From the NCBI GenBank assembly GCA_047632755.1, contig JBLIDT010000009.1, forward strand, positions 52,152 to 116,151: a stretch of DNA of 64,000 nucleotides, in the 5' to 3' direction. Both the position numbers and the translations under genes were made by a program. Below, in pieces: positions 27,739 through 35,947 of this stretch (positions are counted from its first letter, which is position 1; each line of letters begins with the position of its first letter). The notes under the pieces are model-generated. The model had not been told where the DNA came from. It made no database searches and was given only the letters and a program-made list of their open reading frames with translations. This stretch comes from JAKVAV01 sp047632755. GTDB lineage: Bacteria; Bacteroidota; Bacteroidia; Flavobacteriales_D; Cryomorphaceae.

Positions 27739-28424
27739 ATACCACAAAAAGAAACAACGAAGCTTTTGGCTTGTATCTCCTTCTGGGTGGGTTGTTCATT
27801 ACCGCGCTCATCACTTGTAATTTGATAGCCAATAAGTTTGTGACTGTTGATCTCGGCTTCAAAGTATTTACTATTTCAGCGGGAGTTCTGCCTTATCCCA
27901 TTACATTTCTACTCACCGATATTCTCTCGGAGATCTATGGTCGAAAGAAAACAAACGCCGTTGTTTATACTGGTTTTGCCGCTTCGCTTTTCGTATTGAT
28001 GATGCTTTATCTTGGTAGCCTTTTCCCTTCCATTGAAGAGTCTCCCGTAAACGATGATTATTACAATACGGTATTTCAAAATTCATGGAGAATCATCTTA
28101 GCTTCTATGGTAGCATACCTTACCGCTCAGCTGGTTGATGTGCGTCTTTTTCACTTTTGGAAAAAGTTGACAAAGGGCAAAAAACTTTGGCTCAGAAATA
28201 ATGCGTCTACTATACTTTCACAATTTGTCGATACTACTTTGGTCGTTTTGGTGTTGTTTATAGGGGTACTTCCTTTTGGAACTATTGGAGACTTTATCTT
28301 CGATGGTTGGCTTTTTAAAGTCCTTGTGGCTCTAGTCGATACCGTTTTTATTTACTTTTTCATTTGGTTGATCAGGAGCCGTTTTAAACTAAAAGAGGGA
28401 GAAGAAATAGATTTTCTATCATAG
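27735..28424 (+). CDS. Queuosine precursor transporter (YhhQ family)
   Basis: 229-aa inner-membrane protein with about six hydrophobic helices and the YhhQ/DUF165 patterns VFTISAGVLPYPITFLLTDILSEIYGRKKT (about residues 44-73) and NNASTILSQFVDTTLVVLVLF (about 155-175). The family imports preQ0/preQ1 or related 7-deazaguanines for tRNA queuosine. It starts with GTG overlapping the tilS stop, so two tRNA-modification functions are joined in one transcript. It is followed after about 80 bp by dsbD under its own promoter. Confidence 0.9.
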   Translation: MNTTKRNNEAFGLYLLLGGLFITALITCNLIANKFVTVDLGFKVFTISAGVLPYPITFLLTDILSEIYGRKKTNAVVYTGFAASLFVLMMLYLGSLFPSIEESPVNDDYYNTVFQNSWRIILASMVAYLTAQLVDVRLFHFWKKLTKGKKLWLRNNASTILSQFVDTTLVVLVLFIGVLPFGTIGDFIFDGWLFKVLVALVDTVFIYFFIWLIRSRFKLKEGEEIDFLS

Positions 28425-28449
28425 GATTCAAACAATGATTTCGGATAGA

Positions 28450-28480
28450 TTGAACAAAAAATCAAAAAAAGGTAGCTTTG
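28450..28480 (+). promoter_or_regulatory. Bacteroidota promoter of dsbD
   Basis: TTG (28450-28452), a 20-nt spacer and TAGCTTTG (28473-28480) match the -33/-7 consensus. The element lies downstream of the first in-frame ATG (28435) and 26 nt before the ATG at 28507, which decides the start of dsbD. Confidence 0.7.
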
Positions 28481-28506
28481 ACTCTGCTAAAATCACACCT
28501 TCACGC

Positions 28507-30945
28507 ATGTTGAAAATCAAAGCATCGATAGTACTTTTCTTTTTCGTGGCCTTTTCGGTTCACGCACAGATTTACGATCCTGTCAAGTGGATTTTTGAGG
28601 TAGAAAGCACAGGAGACAACACGGCTGACTTGGTCTTCTCTGCTACTATAGAAGAAGGCTGGCATGTATATGCCACTGAGCTTCCTTCAGATATGGGGCC
28701 AATCCCGACATCGGTTACATTCGATGAAAGTTCCAATTTCAAAACGGTCGGAGCGTTAAAGGGAGGAAAGTTCAAGACGGAGTTCGATCCGAATTTCGAT
28801 ATGGATTTGAATTATTACGACAGCGAAGCCGTTTTCCGACTGCCCATTGAGCGAATTTCTGGTGCTGATTTCGTCGCTACTGGTTACCTCACCTTCATGG
28901 TGTGCAACGACGAAATGTGTCTTCCACCTGATGACATAGATCTCGCTATGAAAGTGGAAGGGGTGAAGGCAGCGCGAGAAGGAGAGGTGAAGTCAAGGCC
29001 TGCTTTGGCACCCATTTCGATTCAACCCATTACAGAATCCGAAATTCTCGAGCCGGTTAAATGGAGTTTTTTCGTGGAAGACGAAACGGATTCTACCGCT
29101 GTATTAGTTGTTGAGGCCAACATAGAAGTGCCTTGGCATTTATACTCAATCAATATTGAAATTGACGACGACGGCCCGATGCCTACTGAATTGGTTTTTG
29201 AAGAGATGGAAGGATACTCCTTGATCGGAAAGCCAACCGAGACTAAGCCAAAGACAGAGTATGATGCGGTATTCGATATGGAGATCGACTTTTTTGAGAG
29301 AGACGTTCGATTTACTCAGAAAATAAAGAAAGAAACGGTGGAGCCAATTTCTGTGAAGGGCTATGTGATTTACATGATCTGCGATGAGTTCAAGTGCGTT
29401 ATGGATCAAGCTGAATTCACTTATAAGGTCAAGGGTGGTTCTGAAAGTGCTTCCGGTGCTTCTACTTCTGATGATGCGATTGGGGAGGATTCTCCAAAGG
29501 AGAAAAGGTCTTATTGGAAAATTTTCTTGATTTCATTCGTGAGTGGTTTCGCAGCATTGCTTACTCCTTGTGTTTTCCCGATGATCCCTATGACGGTTAG
29601 TTTTTTCACTAAGCAAAGCAAAAACAGAGCGCAGGGAATCAAAAACTCAATCATCTACGGAATTTCAATTATTGTAATTTACGTGGTGCTCGGTGTAGTT
29701 GTGACCGCCGTTTTCGGGGCTTCAGTTCTGTCAGAGCTGTCCACAGACCCCTGGTTTAATCTCGTCTTTTTTGCCCTTCTCATTGTATTCGCTATTTCTT
29801 TCTTGGGGGCATTTGAAATCACCCTTCCCAGTTCGTGGATTAGCAAAGCAGATTCCAAAGCCGACAAAGGCGGCTTAATCGGAATCTTCTTCATGGCTTT
29901 TGTTCTGGCGCTGGTTTCGTTCTCATGCACTGGGCCTATTGTAGGAACCTTAATTGTTGAGGCTGCCTCGATTGGAGGCACTGCACCCGTTATCGGAATG
30001 TTCGGTTTCTCTTTGGCAATTGCTTTGCCGTTTGCGCTTTTCGCCGCTTTCCCTGGATGGATGAATTCACTGCCTAAGTCGGGAGGCTGGTTGAATTCGG
30101 TTAAGGTCGTTCTAGGATTCTTGGAATTGGCTTTGGCATTCAAGTTTTTGTCAAATGCCGATATGGTGCTTCAGCTTCACTACCTCGAAAGAGAGGTGTT
30201 CATCGCTATCTGGATTGTCATCTTTGGTTTCTTGACTATGTACCTTTTAGGAAAGCTTAAGTTGCCTCATGACAGTGAATTGAAGCACATTTCTGTTCCC
30301 CGTCTTCTTATGGCAGTACTCACTGGGTTTTTTACCATTTACATGATCCCTGGTTTATGGGGAGCACCTTTAAAATTGATAGCTGCTTTCCCGCCACCTC
30401 TTCAATACAGTGAAAGTCCTACTGGTGTCGGTTTTACAGGCGGAGGTAGTGGTGTTATCTCTGAGAATCATTCAAGCGATCAACACGTGGGGCCGCAGGG
30501 AATACTCGTGTTTCACGATTACGATAAAGGATTGGCTCATGCCAAAGAGGTTGGTAAACCATTGATGCTCGATTTTACGGGGTGGGCATGCGTAAATTGC
30601 CGAAAAATGGAACAACAAGTATGGTCTGATTCCGAGATAAAATCAATGTTGGCCGATGACGTAGTTTTGGTTTCTCTCTATGTTGACCAAAAGACTCCAT
30701 TACCTGTGGAAGAGCAGATAACAGTTGAACTTACTGGTGGAAGAGAAAAGAAACTTCGTACCGTTGGAAACAAGTGGGCTGCTTTTCAAGAAATCGAATA
30801 TGGTGTGAACGCCCAACCCTATTATGTCCTTCTCGATCACAATGAAAAGAAGTTGATTGAGCCCTCAAATTACCAGGACTATGGAACAGTCGATGAGTTT
30901 AAGGATTGGTTGCGCAGAGGAGTAGATGAGTACAAAAAGAAATAG
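28507..30945 (+). CDS. dsbD: Thiol:disulfide interchange protein DsbD with duplicated alpha domain
   Basis: 812-aa inner-membrane reductase carrying electrons from cytosolic thioredoxin to periplasmic disulfides. The start at 28507 gives a clean signal peptide (MLKIKASIVLFFFVAFSVHAQ); an upstream ATG at 28435 precedes the promoter. Two tandem DsbD-alpha domains are present, each with a cysteine pair: MVCNDEMCLPP and MICDEFKCVM, about 155 residues apart. The transmembrane beta domain follows (LLTPCVFPMIPMTVSFF, SFSCTGPIVG supplying the two redox cysteines) and then a thioredoxin-like gamma domain with WACVNCRKME (about residues 697-706). Most DsbDs have a single alpha domain. Confidence 0.93.
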   Translation: MLKIKASIVLFFFVAFSVHAQIYDPVKWIFEVESTGDNTADLVFSATIEEGWHVYATELPSDMGPIPTSVTFDESSNFKTVGALKGGKFKTEFDPNFDMDLNYYDSEAVFRLPIERISGADFVATGYLTFMVCNDEMCLPPDDIDLAMKVEGVKAAREGEVKSRPALAPISIQPITESEILEPVKWSFFVEDETDSTAVLVVEANIEVPWHLYSINIEIDDDGPMPTELVFEEMEGYSLIGKPTETKPKTEYDAVFDMEIDFFERDVRFTQKIKKETVEPISVKGYVIYMICDEFKCVMDQAEFTYKVKGGSESASGASTSDDAIGEDSPKEKRSYWKIFLISFVSGFAALLTPCVFPMIPMTVSFFTKQSKNRAQGIKNSIIYGISIIVIYVVLGVVVTAVFGASVLSELSTDPWFNLVFFALLIVFAISFLGAFEITLPSSWISKADSKADKGGLIGIFFMAFVLALVSFSCTGPIVGTLIVEAASIGGTAPVIGMFGFSLAIALPFALFAAFPGWMNSLPKSGGWLNSVKVVLGFLELALAFKFLSNADMVLQLHYLEREVFIAIWIVIFGFLTMYLLGKLKLPHDSELKHISVPRLLMAVLTGFFTIYMIPGLWGAPLKLIAAFPPPLQYSESPTGVGFTGGGSGVISENHSSDQHVGPQGILVFHDYDKGLAHAKEVGKPLMLDFTGWACVNCRKMEQQVWSDSEIKSMLADDVVLVSLYVDQKTPLPVEEQITVELTGGREKKLRTVGNKWAAFQEIEYGVNAQPYYVLLDHNEKKLIEPSNYQDYGTVDEFKDWLRRGVDEYKKK

Positions 30946-30949
30946 AGTC

Positions 30950-31339
30950 ATGGCCTCTTACACGAATATAGATGCGTCACGATTTCCTTTGGTAGCGATC
31001 ATCTTTAAAGGAGTGCCTTCAACTGATGAGAATTTTGAGCAGTACCTCACGGAAATGAAGGCTATATACGATTCGGGTGAAAAATTGGCTATAATTTTTG
31101 ATGCTTCCAATGCATCGCTCCCGTCCCTAAAACATCAGCAAAGGCAGGCTTCTTGGCTGAAGAAGAATGATGAGATGCTCAAAAAGCAGTGTCTAGGAAC
31201 AGCATACGTGATCACTTCAGGTGCTATAAGAGTCGTACTACGTATGATATTTGCCATTACAACCCAGCCTGTTCCGCATAAGATATGTAGCAATATAGAT
31301 GATGCTGAAGAGTGGGCGCTCGCCCAAATATCTGCTTGA
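30950..31339 (+). CDS. Small cytosolic protein of unknown function, possibly STAS-like
   Basis: 129 aa from the ATG at 30950, just after the dsbD stop; an upstream ATG at 30926 would overlap dsbD and add eight basic residues. The pattern FPLVAIIFKGVPSTDENFEQYLTEM followed by KLAIIFDASNAS resembles the strand-helix-strand of STAS/SpoIIAA-like folds, but no diagnostic motif is seen and this is inference only. There are no membrane segments or signal peptide. It is probably co-transcribed with dsbD and gmhA. Confidence 0.65.
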   Translation: MASYTNIDASRFPLVAIIFKGVPSTDENFEQYLTEMKAIYDSGEKLAIIFDASNASLPSLKHQQRQASWLKKNDEMLKKQCLGTAYVITSGAIRVVLRMIFAITTQPVPHKICSNIDDAEEWALAQISA

Positions 31340-31359
31340 AGTTTCCTTACATTTGATCT

Positions 31360-31932
31360 ATGGATCAACCTTTAAAAGCCCATTTTACTGAGGCCAACGA
31401 AGTATTAAGCAGAGTCCTTGCCGACCCCGCATTTTTTGAAAAAATTGAAGCTGCAGGTGCGGCTATGGTAACATCTCTCAATGACGGAGGCAAAATCATC
31501 TCTTGTGGCAACGGTGGCTCTATGTGCGATGCTATGCATTTTGCCGAGGAGCTTACTGGTAGATACCGCGATAACCGCAAAGCACTTCCAGCAATTTCTA
31601 TTTCTGATTCTTCGCACCTGGCCTGCGTGGCCAATGACTATGGATATGAATACGTTTTCTCCAGGTATGTGGAGGCTTTGGGAAATGAAGGAGATGTCTT
31701 ACTCGGCATAAGCACCAGCGGTAATTCTGGTAATGTGGTGAAGGCTTTTGAAGCTGGGAGAGAAAAAGGAATGAAGCTAATTTCCTTAACAGGCAATGAC
31801 GGAGGCATACTTGCTGGATTAAGCGACGTAGAAATTCGAGTGCCGCACAAGGGCTATGCCGATCGAATTCAAGAGGTTCACATCAAGATCATCCACTCAT
31901 TAATTGACTATATTGAGCGTCACATCGCTTAA
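31360..31932 (+). CDS. gmhA: Sedoheptulose-7-phosphate isomerase (phosphoheptose isomerase)
   Basis: 190-aa SIS-domain enzyme converting sedoheptulose 7-phosphate to D-glycero-D-manno-heptose 7-phosphate, the first step to the heptose of LPS inner core. Visible motifs: SCGNGGSMCDAMHFAEELTGRY (about residues 48-69, with the zinc-binding His), DSSHLACVANDYGYEYVFSRYVEALG (about 82-107), GISTSGNSGNVVKAFEAG (about 114-131) and the C-terminal IQEVHIKIIHSLID with the catalytic His. Length is typical. Other heptose genes are not in the window. Confidence 0.95.
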   Translation: MDQPLKAHFTEANEVLSRVLADPAFFEKIEAAGAAMVTSLNDGGKIISCGNGGSMCDAMHFAEELTGRYRDNRKALPAISISDSSHLACVANDYGYEYVFSRYVEALGNEGDVLLGISTSGNSGNVVKAFEAGREKGMKLISLTGNDGGILAGLSDVEIRVPHKGYADRIQEVHIKIIHSLIDYIERHIA

Positions 31933-31949
31933 TTAGAGTTTGCCTACAA

Positions 31950-32025
31950 AGTCCGCTACTGGCGTTCCATTTGTTTTAAAACTACGTGAGACTTGCCATC
32001 GAACTTTCTAGCTCAGGCTCATGAG
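31950..32025. repeat. Dispersed palindromic intergenic element, copy A
   Basis: In the 128-bp gap after gmhA, GTCCGC...GGCG (from 31951), TTTTAAAACTACGTG (31974-31988) and a downstream ACTTGCC...CTTTCT stretch align with 55583-55650 in the same order. The shared 15-mer is perfect and the flanks are similar, so this looks like one member of a small dispersed family. Confidence 0.6.
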
Positions 32026-32060
32026 GATATTGCCAGACACAAAATAACCAAAACCAAAGT

Positions 32061-33596
32061 ATGCTAGTCAAAACTTACGGAAGTGCGGTTTATGGAGTAG
32101 ATGCTATTACCATCACCGTTGAAGTCAATATTTCAGGTGGAATCAATTTTCACTTGGTCGGCCTGCCGGATAGTGCCGTAAAAGAGAGTCAGCAAAGAAT
32201 TGATGCTGCACTTTCCAACAATGGGTTTAAATTGCCCGGAAAGAAGATCACCATCAACATGGCTCCAGCGAATATTCGCAAAGAGGGATCTGCTTATGAC
32301 TTGCCCTTGGCACTGGGGATACTTGCTGCCAGCACTCAAATATCGGCACCACACTTAGAGAACTACCTCGTAATGGGGGAGCTTTCACTAGATGGCGGAT
32401 TGCAACCGATTAGAGGAGCTCTGCCCATGGCTATTAAAGCGCGCGATGACGGTTTCAAAGCCTTTATCCTACCTGTACAAAATGCACGAGAGGCAGCAGT
32501 CGTAGAAGGCATCGATGTGTTTGGGGTTGAAAGTCTCAACGAGGCCATCGAAATTGTAGCTGAAATTGGAAACCCTGAACCCGTAAAGGTAGATGTGGCC
32601 GAAGTTTTTAGCGAAAAGGAATCACATACATCGGTCGATTTTAGTGATGTGAAGGGGCAGGAAAACGTTAAGCGTGCTTTGGAAATAGCTGCTGCAGGAG
32701 GACACAATATCATTTTGATTGGTCCACCAGGAGTTGGAAAGACCATGCTTGCAAAGCGCATCCCCACTATTCTTCCCCCACTTACTTTGGAAGAATCCTT
32801 AGAAACAACGAAGATTCATTCAGTGAGTGGATTGTTGGGGTCGAACGATTCTTTGATTACCCAAAGACCATTTCGCAATCCACACCATACCGTTTCTGAT
32901 GTGGCATTGGTAGGAGGAGGGAGTAATCCCAAGCCAGGAGAAATATCACTGGCGCACAATGGCATTCTCTTTTTGGACGAGCTGCCTGAGTTTAAACGAT
33001 CGGCCCTAGAAGTATTGCGTCAACCGCTCGAAGATCGCGTAGTCACTATTTCACGGGCTAAAATTTCGGTTGATTATCCTTCATCTTTTATGCTTGTCGC
33101 CTCGATGAACCCTTCTCCAAGTGGAGATTTCTTTCAGCCGGGAGAGTCAGTGGACAGCGAATTTGCCGTAAGGCGTTACCTAGCAAAGATCTCGGGGCCT
33201 TTGCTCGATAGAATTGATCTTCATATCGAGGTGAATCCTGTTCCTTTTGAAGAACTCCGAAATCGTGAAAATGGGGAGTCCTCCCGATCTATTCGGGCAC
33301 GAGTGATTGAAGCTCGAAACATCCAGACAAATCGATACAAAGGTGAAAAAGAGATATACTCCAATGCGCAGATTACTCCAAAAATGCAGAAGAAATACTG
33401 TGAAATTGACCCTGCGGGGGAGGCATTATTAAAAAATGCTGTCGAAAGATTGGGGTTTTCGGCTCGTTCTTACGCTCGCATTCTTAAAGTAGCCCGCACG
33501 ATAGCTGATCTAGATGCTTCCGAGAATATTGCGACACATCATTTAGCAGAAGCGATTCAATACCGTTCTCTAGATCGGGACGGATGGATGATGTAA
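32061..33596 (+). CDS. comM: YifB/ComM-family magnesium-chelatase-like AAA ATPase
   Basis: 511-aa protein. The N-terminal Lon-protease-like domain (about residues 1-170: VEVNISGGINFHLVGLPDSAVKES, MAPANIRKEGSAYDLPLALGIL) is followed by an AAA+ module with Walker A GPPGVGKTMLAKR near 221-233 and Walker B ILFLDELPEF near 306-315, then the Mg-chelatase C-terminal region (GFSARSYARILKVARTIADLD). ComM is a hexameric branch-migration helicase that helps integrate DNA in naturally transformable bacteria. In this genome a recombination role is inferred from family membership only. Confidence 0.93.
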   Translation: MLVKTYGSAVYGVDAITITVEVNISGGINFHLVGLPDSAVKESQQRIDAALSNNGFKLPGKKITINMAPANIRKEGSAYDLPLALGILAASTQISAPHLENYLVMGELSLDGGLQPIRGALPMAIKARDDGFKAFILPVQNAREAAVVEGIDVFGVESLNEAIEIVAEIGNPEPVKVDVAEVFSEKESHTSVDFSDVKGQENVKRALEIAAAGGHNIILIGPPGVGKTMLAKRIPTILPPLTLEESLETTKIHSVSGLLGSNDSLITQRPFRNPHHTVSDVALVGGGSNPKPGEISLAHNGILFLDELPEFKRSALEVLRQPLEDRVVTISRAKISVDYPSSFMLVASMNPSPSGDFFQPGESVDSEFAVRRYLAKISGPLLDRIDLHIEVNPVPFEELRNRENGESSRSIRARVIEARNIQTNRYKGEKEIYSNAQITPKMQKKYCEIDPAGEALLKNAVERLGFSARSYARILKVARTIADLDASENIATHHLAEAIQYRSLDRDGWMM

Positions 33597-33670
33597 CTTT
33601 GTTGTTCTTAACCAAAATCAAGGAAACCTTTGGCACTTCTTTTCGTATGATTTATTAAATAAACAGTGCT

Positions 33671-34090
33671 ATGCGAGGACTTATTTTAATCTTGATTATA
33701 TTTTGTCAGTTTGGATCCATAACTGCAGCCACAAAAAGTGATTATTCTGCCATTTATTTGGATGAACGAATGCAAGAAACCCAAAAGAAGAACGCCACTT
33801 ATTATTGTGAATTGGTTGGTGTTACTGACGAAACTTATCATTACAAGGCCTATTTTCTTTCTGGTGAGCTCAAAATGGAAGGATGGTATGTAGATGAAAA
33901 AATGAAAGAGCCTCAAGGGTTGTTTACTTTCTACTACCAATCAGGACAAATGGAATCGAAAGGTGAATACCGTGAAGGAGAGAAGTTTGGGATTTGGCAG
34001 CGATACGATCGCTACGGGAATGAAAAGCCTGAGAAAATTTACGCTTTCTTACCCATACTTAAAGAGCTGGAAAAAGCGAAAGAAGAATAA
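33671..34090 (+). CDS. Small exported MORN/YwqK-like repeat protein
   Basis: 139 aa with a signal peptide (LILILIIFCQFGSITAA). The mature part has MORN-like tracts: YKAYFLSGELKMEGWYVDEKMKEPQGLFTFYYQSGQMESKGEY and GIWQRYDRYGNEKPE. Bacteroidota encode many such YwqK-type proteins, some labelled antitoxin without proof; no toxin gene is adjacent. Function is unknown. It is convergent with the symporter, whose stop codon falls inside the shared terminator. Confidence 0.75.
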   Translation: MRGLILILIIFCQFGSITAATKSDYSAIYLDERMQETQKKNATYYCELVGVTDETYHYKAYFLSGELKMEGWYVDEKMKEPQGLFTFYYQSGQMESKGEYREGEKFGIWQRYDRYGNEKPEKIYAFLPILKELEKAKEE

Positions 34091-34114
34091 ATTAAAAAGA
34101 ATTGGAAATACTCT

Positions 34115-34145
34115 AAGCCATCAGCTATTCGCTGATGGCTTTTTT
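34115..34145 (+). terminator. Terminator shared by two convergent genes
   Basis: AAGCCATCAGC (34115-34125), a TATTC loop and GCTGATGGCTT (34131-34141) then a T-run. The last codons (Ala-Ile-Ser-Glu-stop) of the minus-strand symporter form part of the loop and right arm. Confidence 0.9.
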
Positions 34146-35831
34146 CTTGCCTTCAAAAATCGAGAATAGAAAGGCCAGAATCATAACCATGCCGCAGCCG
34201 ATTACATTGAAGTAGAGATAGGAGATGCTATCGGATTGGAATTGGTAGAGGATCAAGATGGAGGCCTGAGTTAGAACAGCCGCAAAGAAGACGGCATTTC
34301 CTCTGACTTTTTTTAGGAAGAAGGCGGTCAAGAATATTCCCAATATCGTACCATAGAAGAGGCTCCCCAGAATATTTACGGCTTCAATGAGGTTTTCGAA
34401 TAGATCTGCGTAAAGGGCAAATCCAATAGCTAGTACTCCCCAAAAAGCGGTAAGCACTTTTGATATAAGGAGGTAGTGCTTGTCATCTCCGTCTTTCTTG
34501 ATGATCCTTTTGTAGAAATCGACTGAGGTAGTAGATCCCAATGCATTGAGCTCAGCTGCTGTGCTGGACATAGCTGCCGAGATGATTACCGCTAGCAGCA
34601 AACCCACTAAGCCCGAAGGCATAAAGTTCAGGATGTAACTGATGAAAACGTAATCTGAATCTCTTTGCGTATTTTTTGGAAAGGCTTGCTCCACCAGCGC
34701 TTTTGCTTCGTCACGTTTATCTAATGCTTGGGTTCTGAGTACGTTTAATTCTTCTTGCGCAAGAAGGGTACTTTCTTCTGTCCCGTTTTTTTGTTCTTCC
34801 AAAAGTTGAAGCACCGCTTCTTTCTTTTGAGCGTGAATCTCGTAATGGGCGGTTCTTATTTCTTCCAGATCATCCTTGTATTCTGTTCCCTCTACCAATT
34901 CCAGTGAGGTGGTGTCGAATAAAACATCGTGAGGTTGAAATTGATAAAACACGAATACCATTACTCCTGTGAGGAGAATGAAAAACTGCATCGGTATTTT
35001 AAGAATGGCATTGAACATCAGTCCCATACGGCTTTCTCTGATGGAAGCTCCTCCAAGATACCTTTGAACTTGAGATTGGTCGGTTCCGAAATAGGAGAGA
35101 GCTAGAAAAAAGCCTCCTGTAATTCCAGACCAAAAGGTGTAACGTTTGTTCCAATCAAAGCTGAAGTCAATGGCCTCGGTTTTCCCCATTTTTCCTGCCA
35201 ACTGAAGCCCATCCAAGAACCCCACTCCGCTGGGTAGGTTGTGAACGATGGTTCCAAATGCAACGGCCATTCCCAAAAGGATGACTCCCATTTGCCATTT
35301 CTGAGTTAAGCTCACGGCCTTCGTTCCACCCGAAACAGTGTAAATGATGACTAAGATGCCAACTACGATAATGGTTCCGCTGAGGTTCCAGCCTAGAACA
35401 GACGAAAGAACGATAGCAGGGGCGTAGATGGTAATTCCAGCAGCGAGACCCCGCTGAACCAAGAATAGAAAGGCAGCCAACAATCGACTCTTCAGGTCAA
35501 ATCTCTTTTCAAGGTATTCGTAGGCAGTGTAAACTTTGAGCTTGTAATAGATGGGTATGAAAACCGCTGAGACCACAATCAATGCAAACGGAAGTCCTAA
35601 GTAGTTTTGGACGAATGCCATTCCCGACTCGTAGGCAAGGCCGGGCGTGCTCAAGAAAGTAATCGCACTGGCTTGAGTTGCCATTACCGAAAGGCCGATG
35701 GTAGCCCACTTCATGTTTTTATCTCCTAAGAGATATCCTTCAATGTTCTTACTTTTTCGGGTCTTGTATGTACCGTAAGCAACGATGAACAAGAGCGTGC
35801 CACCCAGAACGAAATAGTCTAAAACCGTCAT
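34125..35831 (-). CDS. Sodium:solute symporter (SSS family)
   Basis: 568-aa inner-membrane transporter of the SSS/LeuT-fold family, using the sodium gradient. Visible landmarks: the N-terminal helix then KNIEGYLLGDKNMKWATIGLSVMATQASAITFLSTPG (about residues 29-65), TVSGGTKAVSLTQKWQ near 165-180 and SAAMSSTAAELNALGSTTSVDFYKR near 418-442, the latter a typical sodium-site helix. A charged insert (about residues 310-392) breaks the core, as in other Bacteroidota members. The substrate (sugar, amino acid or other) is not readable. The ATG overlaps by 4 bp the stop of a 39-codon gene, and a PIG-L deacetylase precedes that. Confidence 0.92.
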   Translation of the reverse strand: MTVLDYFVLGGTLLFIVAYGTYKTRKSKNIEGYLLGDKNMKWATIGLSVMATQASAITFLSTPGLAYESGMAFVQNYLGLPFALIVVSAVFIPIYYKLKVYTAYEYLEKRFDLKSRLLAAFLFLVQRGLAAGITIYAPAIVLSSVLGWNLSGTIIVVGILVIIYTVSGGTKAVSLTQKWQMGVILLGMAVAFGTIVHNLPSGVGFLDGLQLAGKMGKTEAIDFSFDWNKRYTFWSGITGGFFLALSYFGTDQSQVQRYLGGASIRESRMGLMFNAILKIPMQFFILLTGVMVFVFYQFQPHDVLFDTTSLELVEGTEYKDDLEEIRTAHYEIHAQKKEAVLQLLEEQKNGTEESTLLAQEELNVLRTQALDKRDEAKALVEQAFPKNTQRDSDYVFISYILNFMPSGLVGLLLAVIISAAMSSTAAELNALGSTTSVDFYKRIIKKDGDDKHYLLISKVLTAFWGVLAIGFALYADLFENLIEAVNILGSLFYGTILGIFLTAFFLKKVRGNAVFFAAVLTQASILILYQFQSDSISYLYFNVIGCGMVMILAFLFSIFEGKKKAISE

Positions 35832-35947
35832 GCAGTGAAGCTGGTGAAGAGATACATGAAAAGACAGAATAGCGCGAAGAAGCCAATTACCAGCAGGTAA
35901 ACTTTTCTCCAGTTCGTGGGGTCGGTGGGTTTATTCGTTTCCTTCAC
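35828..35947 (-). CDS. 39-aa single-pass membrane protein between PIG-L and symporter genes
   Basis: On the minus strand a GTG at 35947 opens a 39-codon frame ending in TGA (35828-35830). The peptide starts with a hydrophilic VKETNKPTDPTNWRKVY and continues with a hydrophobic stretch of about 20 residues (LLVIGFFALFCLFMYLFTSF). Its start lies 17 bp inside the end of the PIG-L gene and its TGA overlaps the symporter ATG (ATGA), so all three would be translationally coupled. A charged N-terminus plus one helix suggests an accessory subunit or membrane tether of the symporter; this is inference. It is too short for usual ORF cut-offs and I recognise no family. Confidence 0.72.
   Translation of the reverse strand: MKETNKPTDPTNWRKVYLLVIGFFALFCLFMYLFTSFTA

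Noticed and set aside
31348..31355. TACATTTG, a perfect -7 match just before gmhA
   Set aside because: Only 4 nt from the ATG and no -33 TTG at proper spacing; likely chance, since a leaderless gmhA transcript seems unlikely inside an operon.
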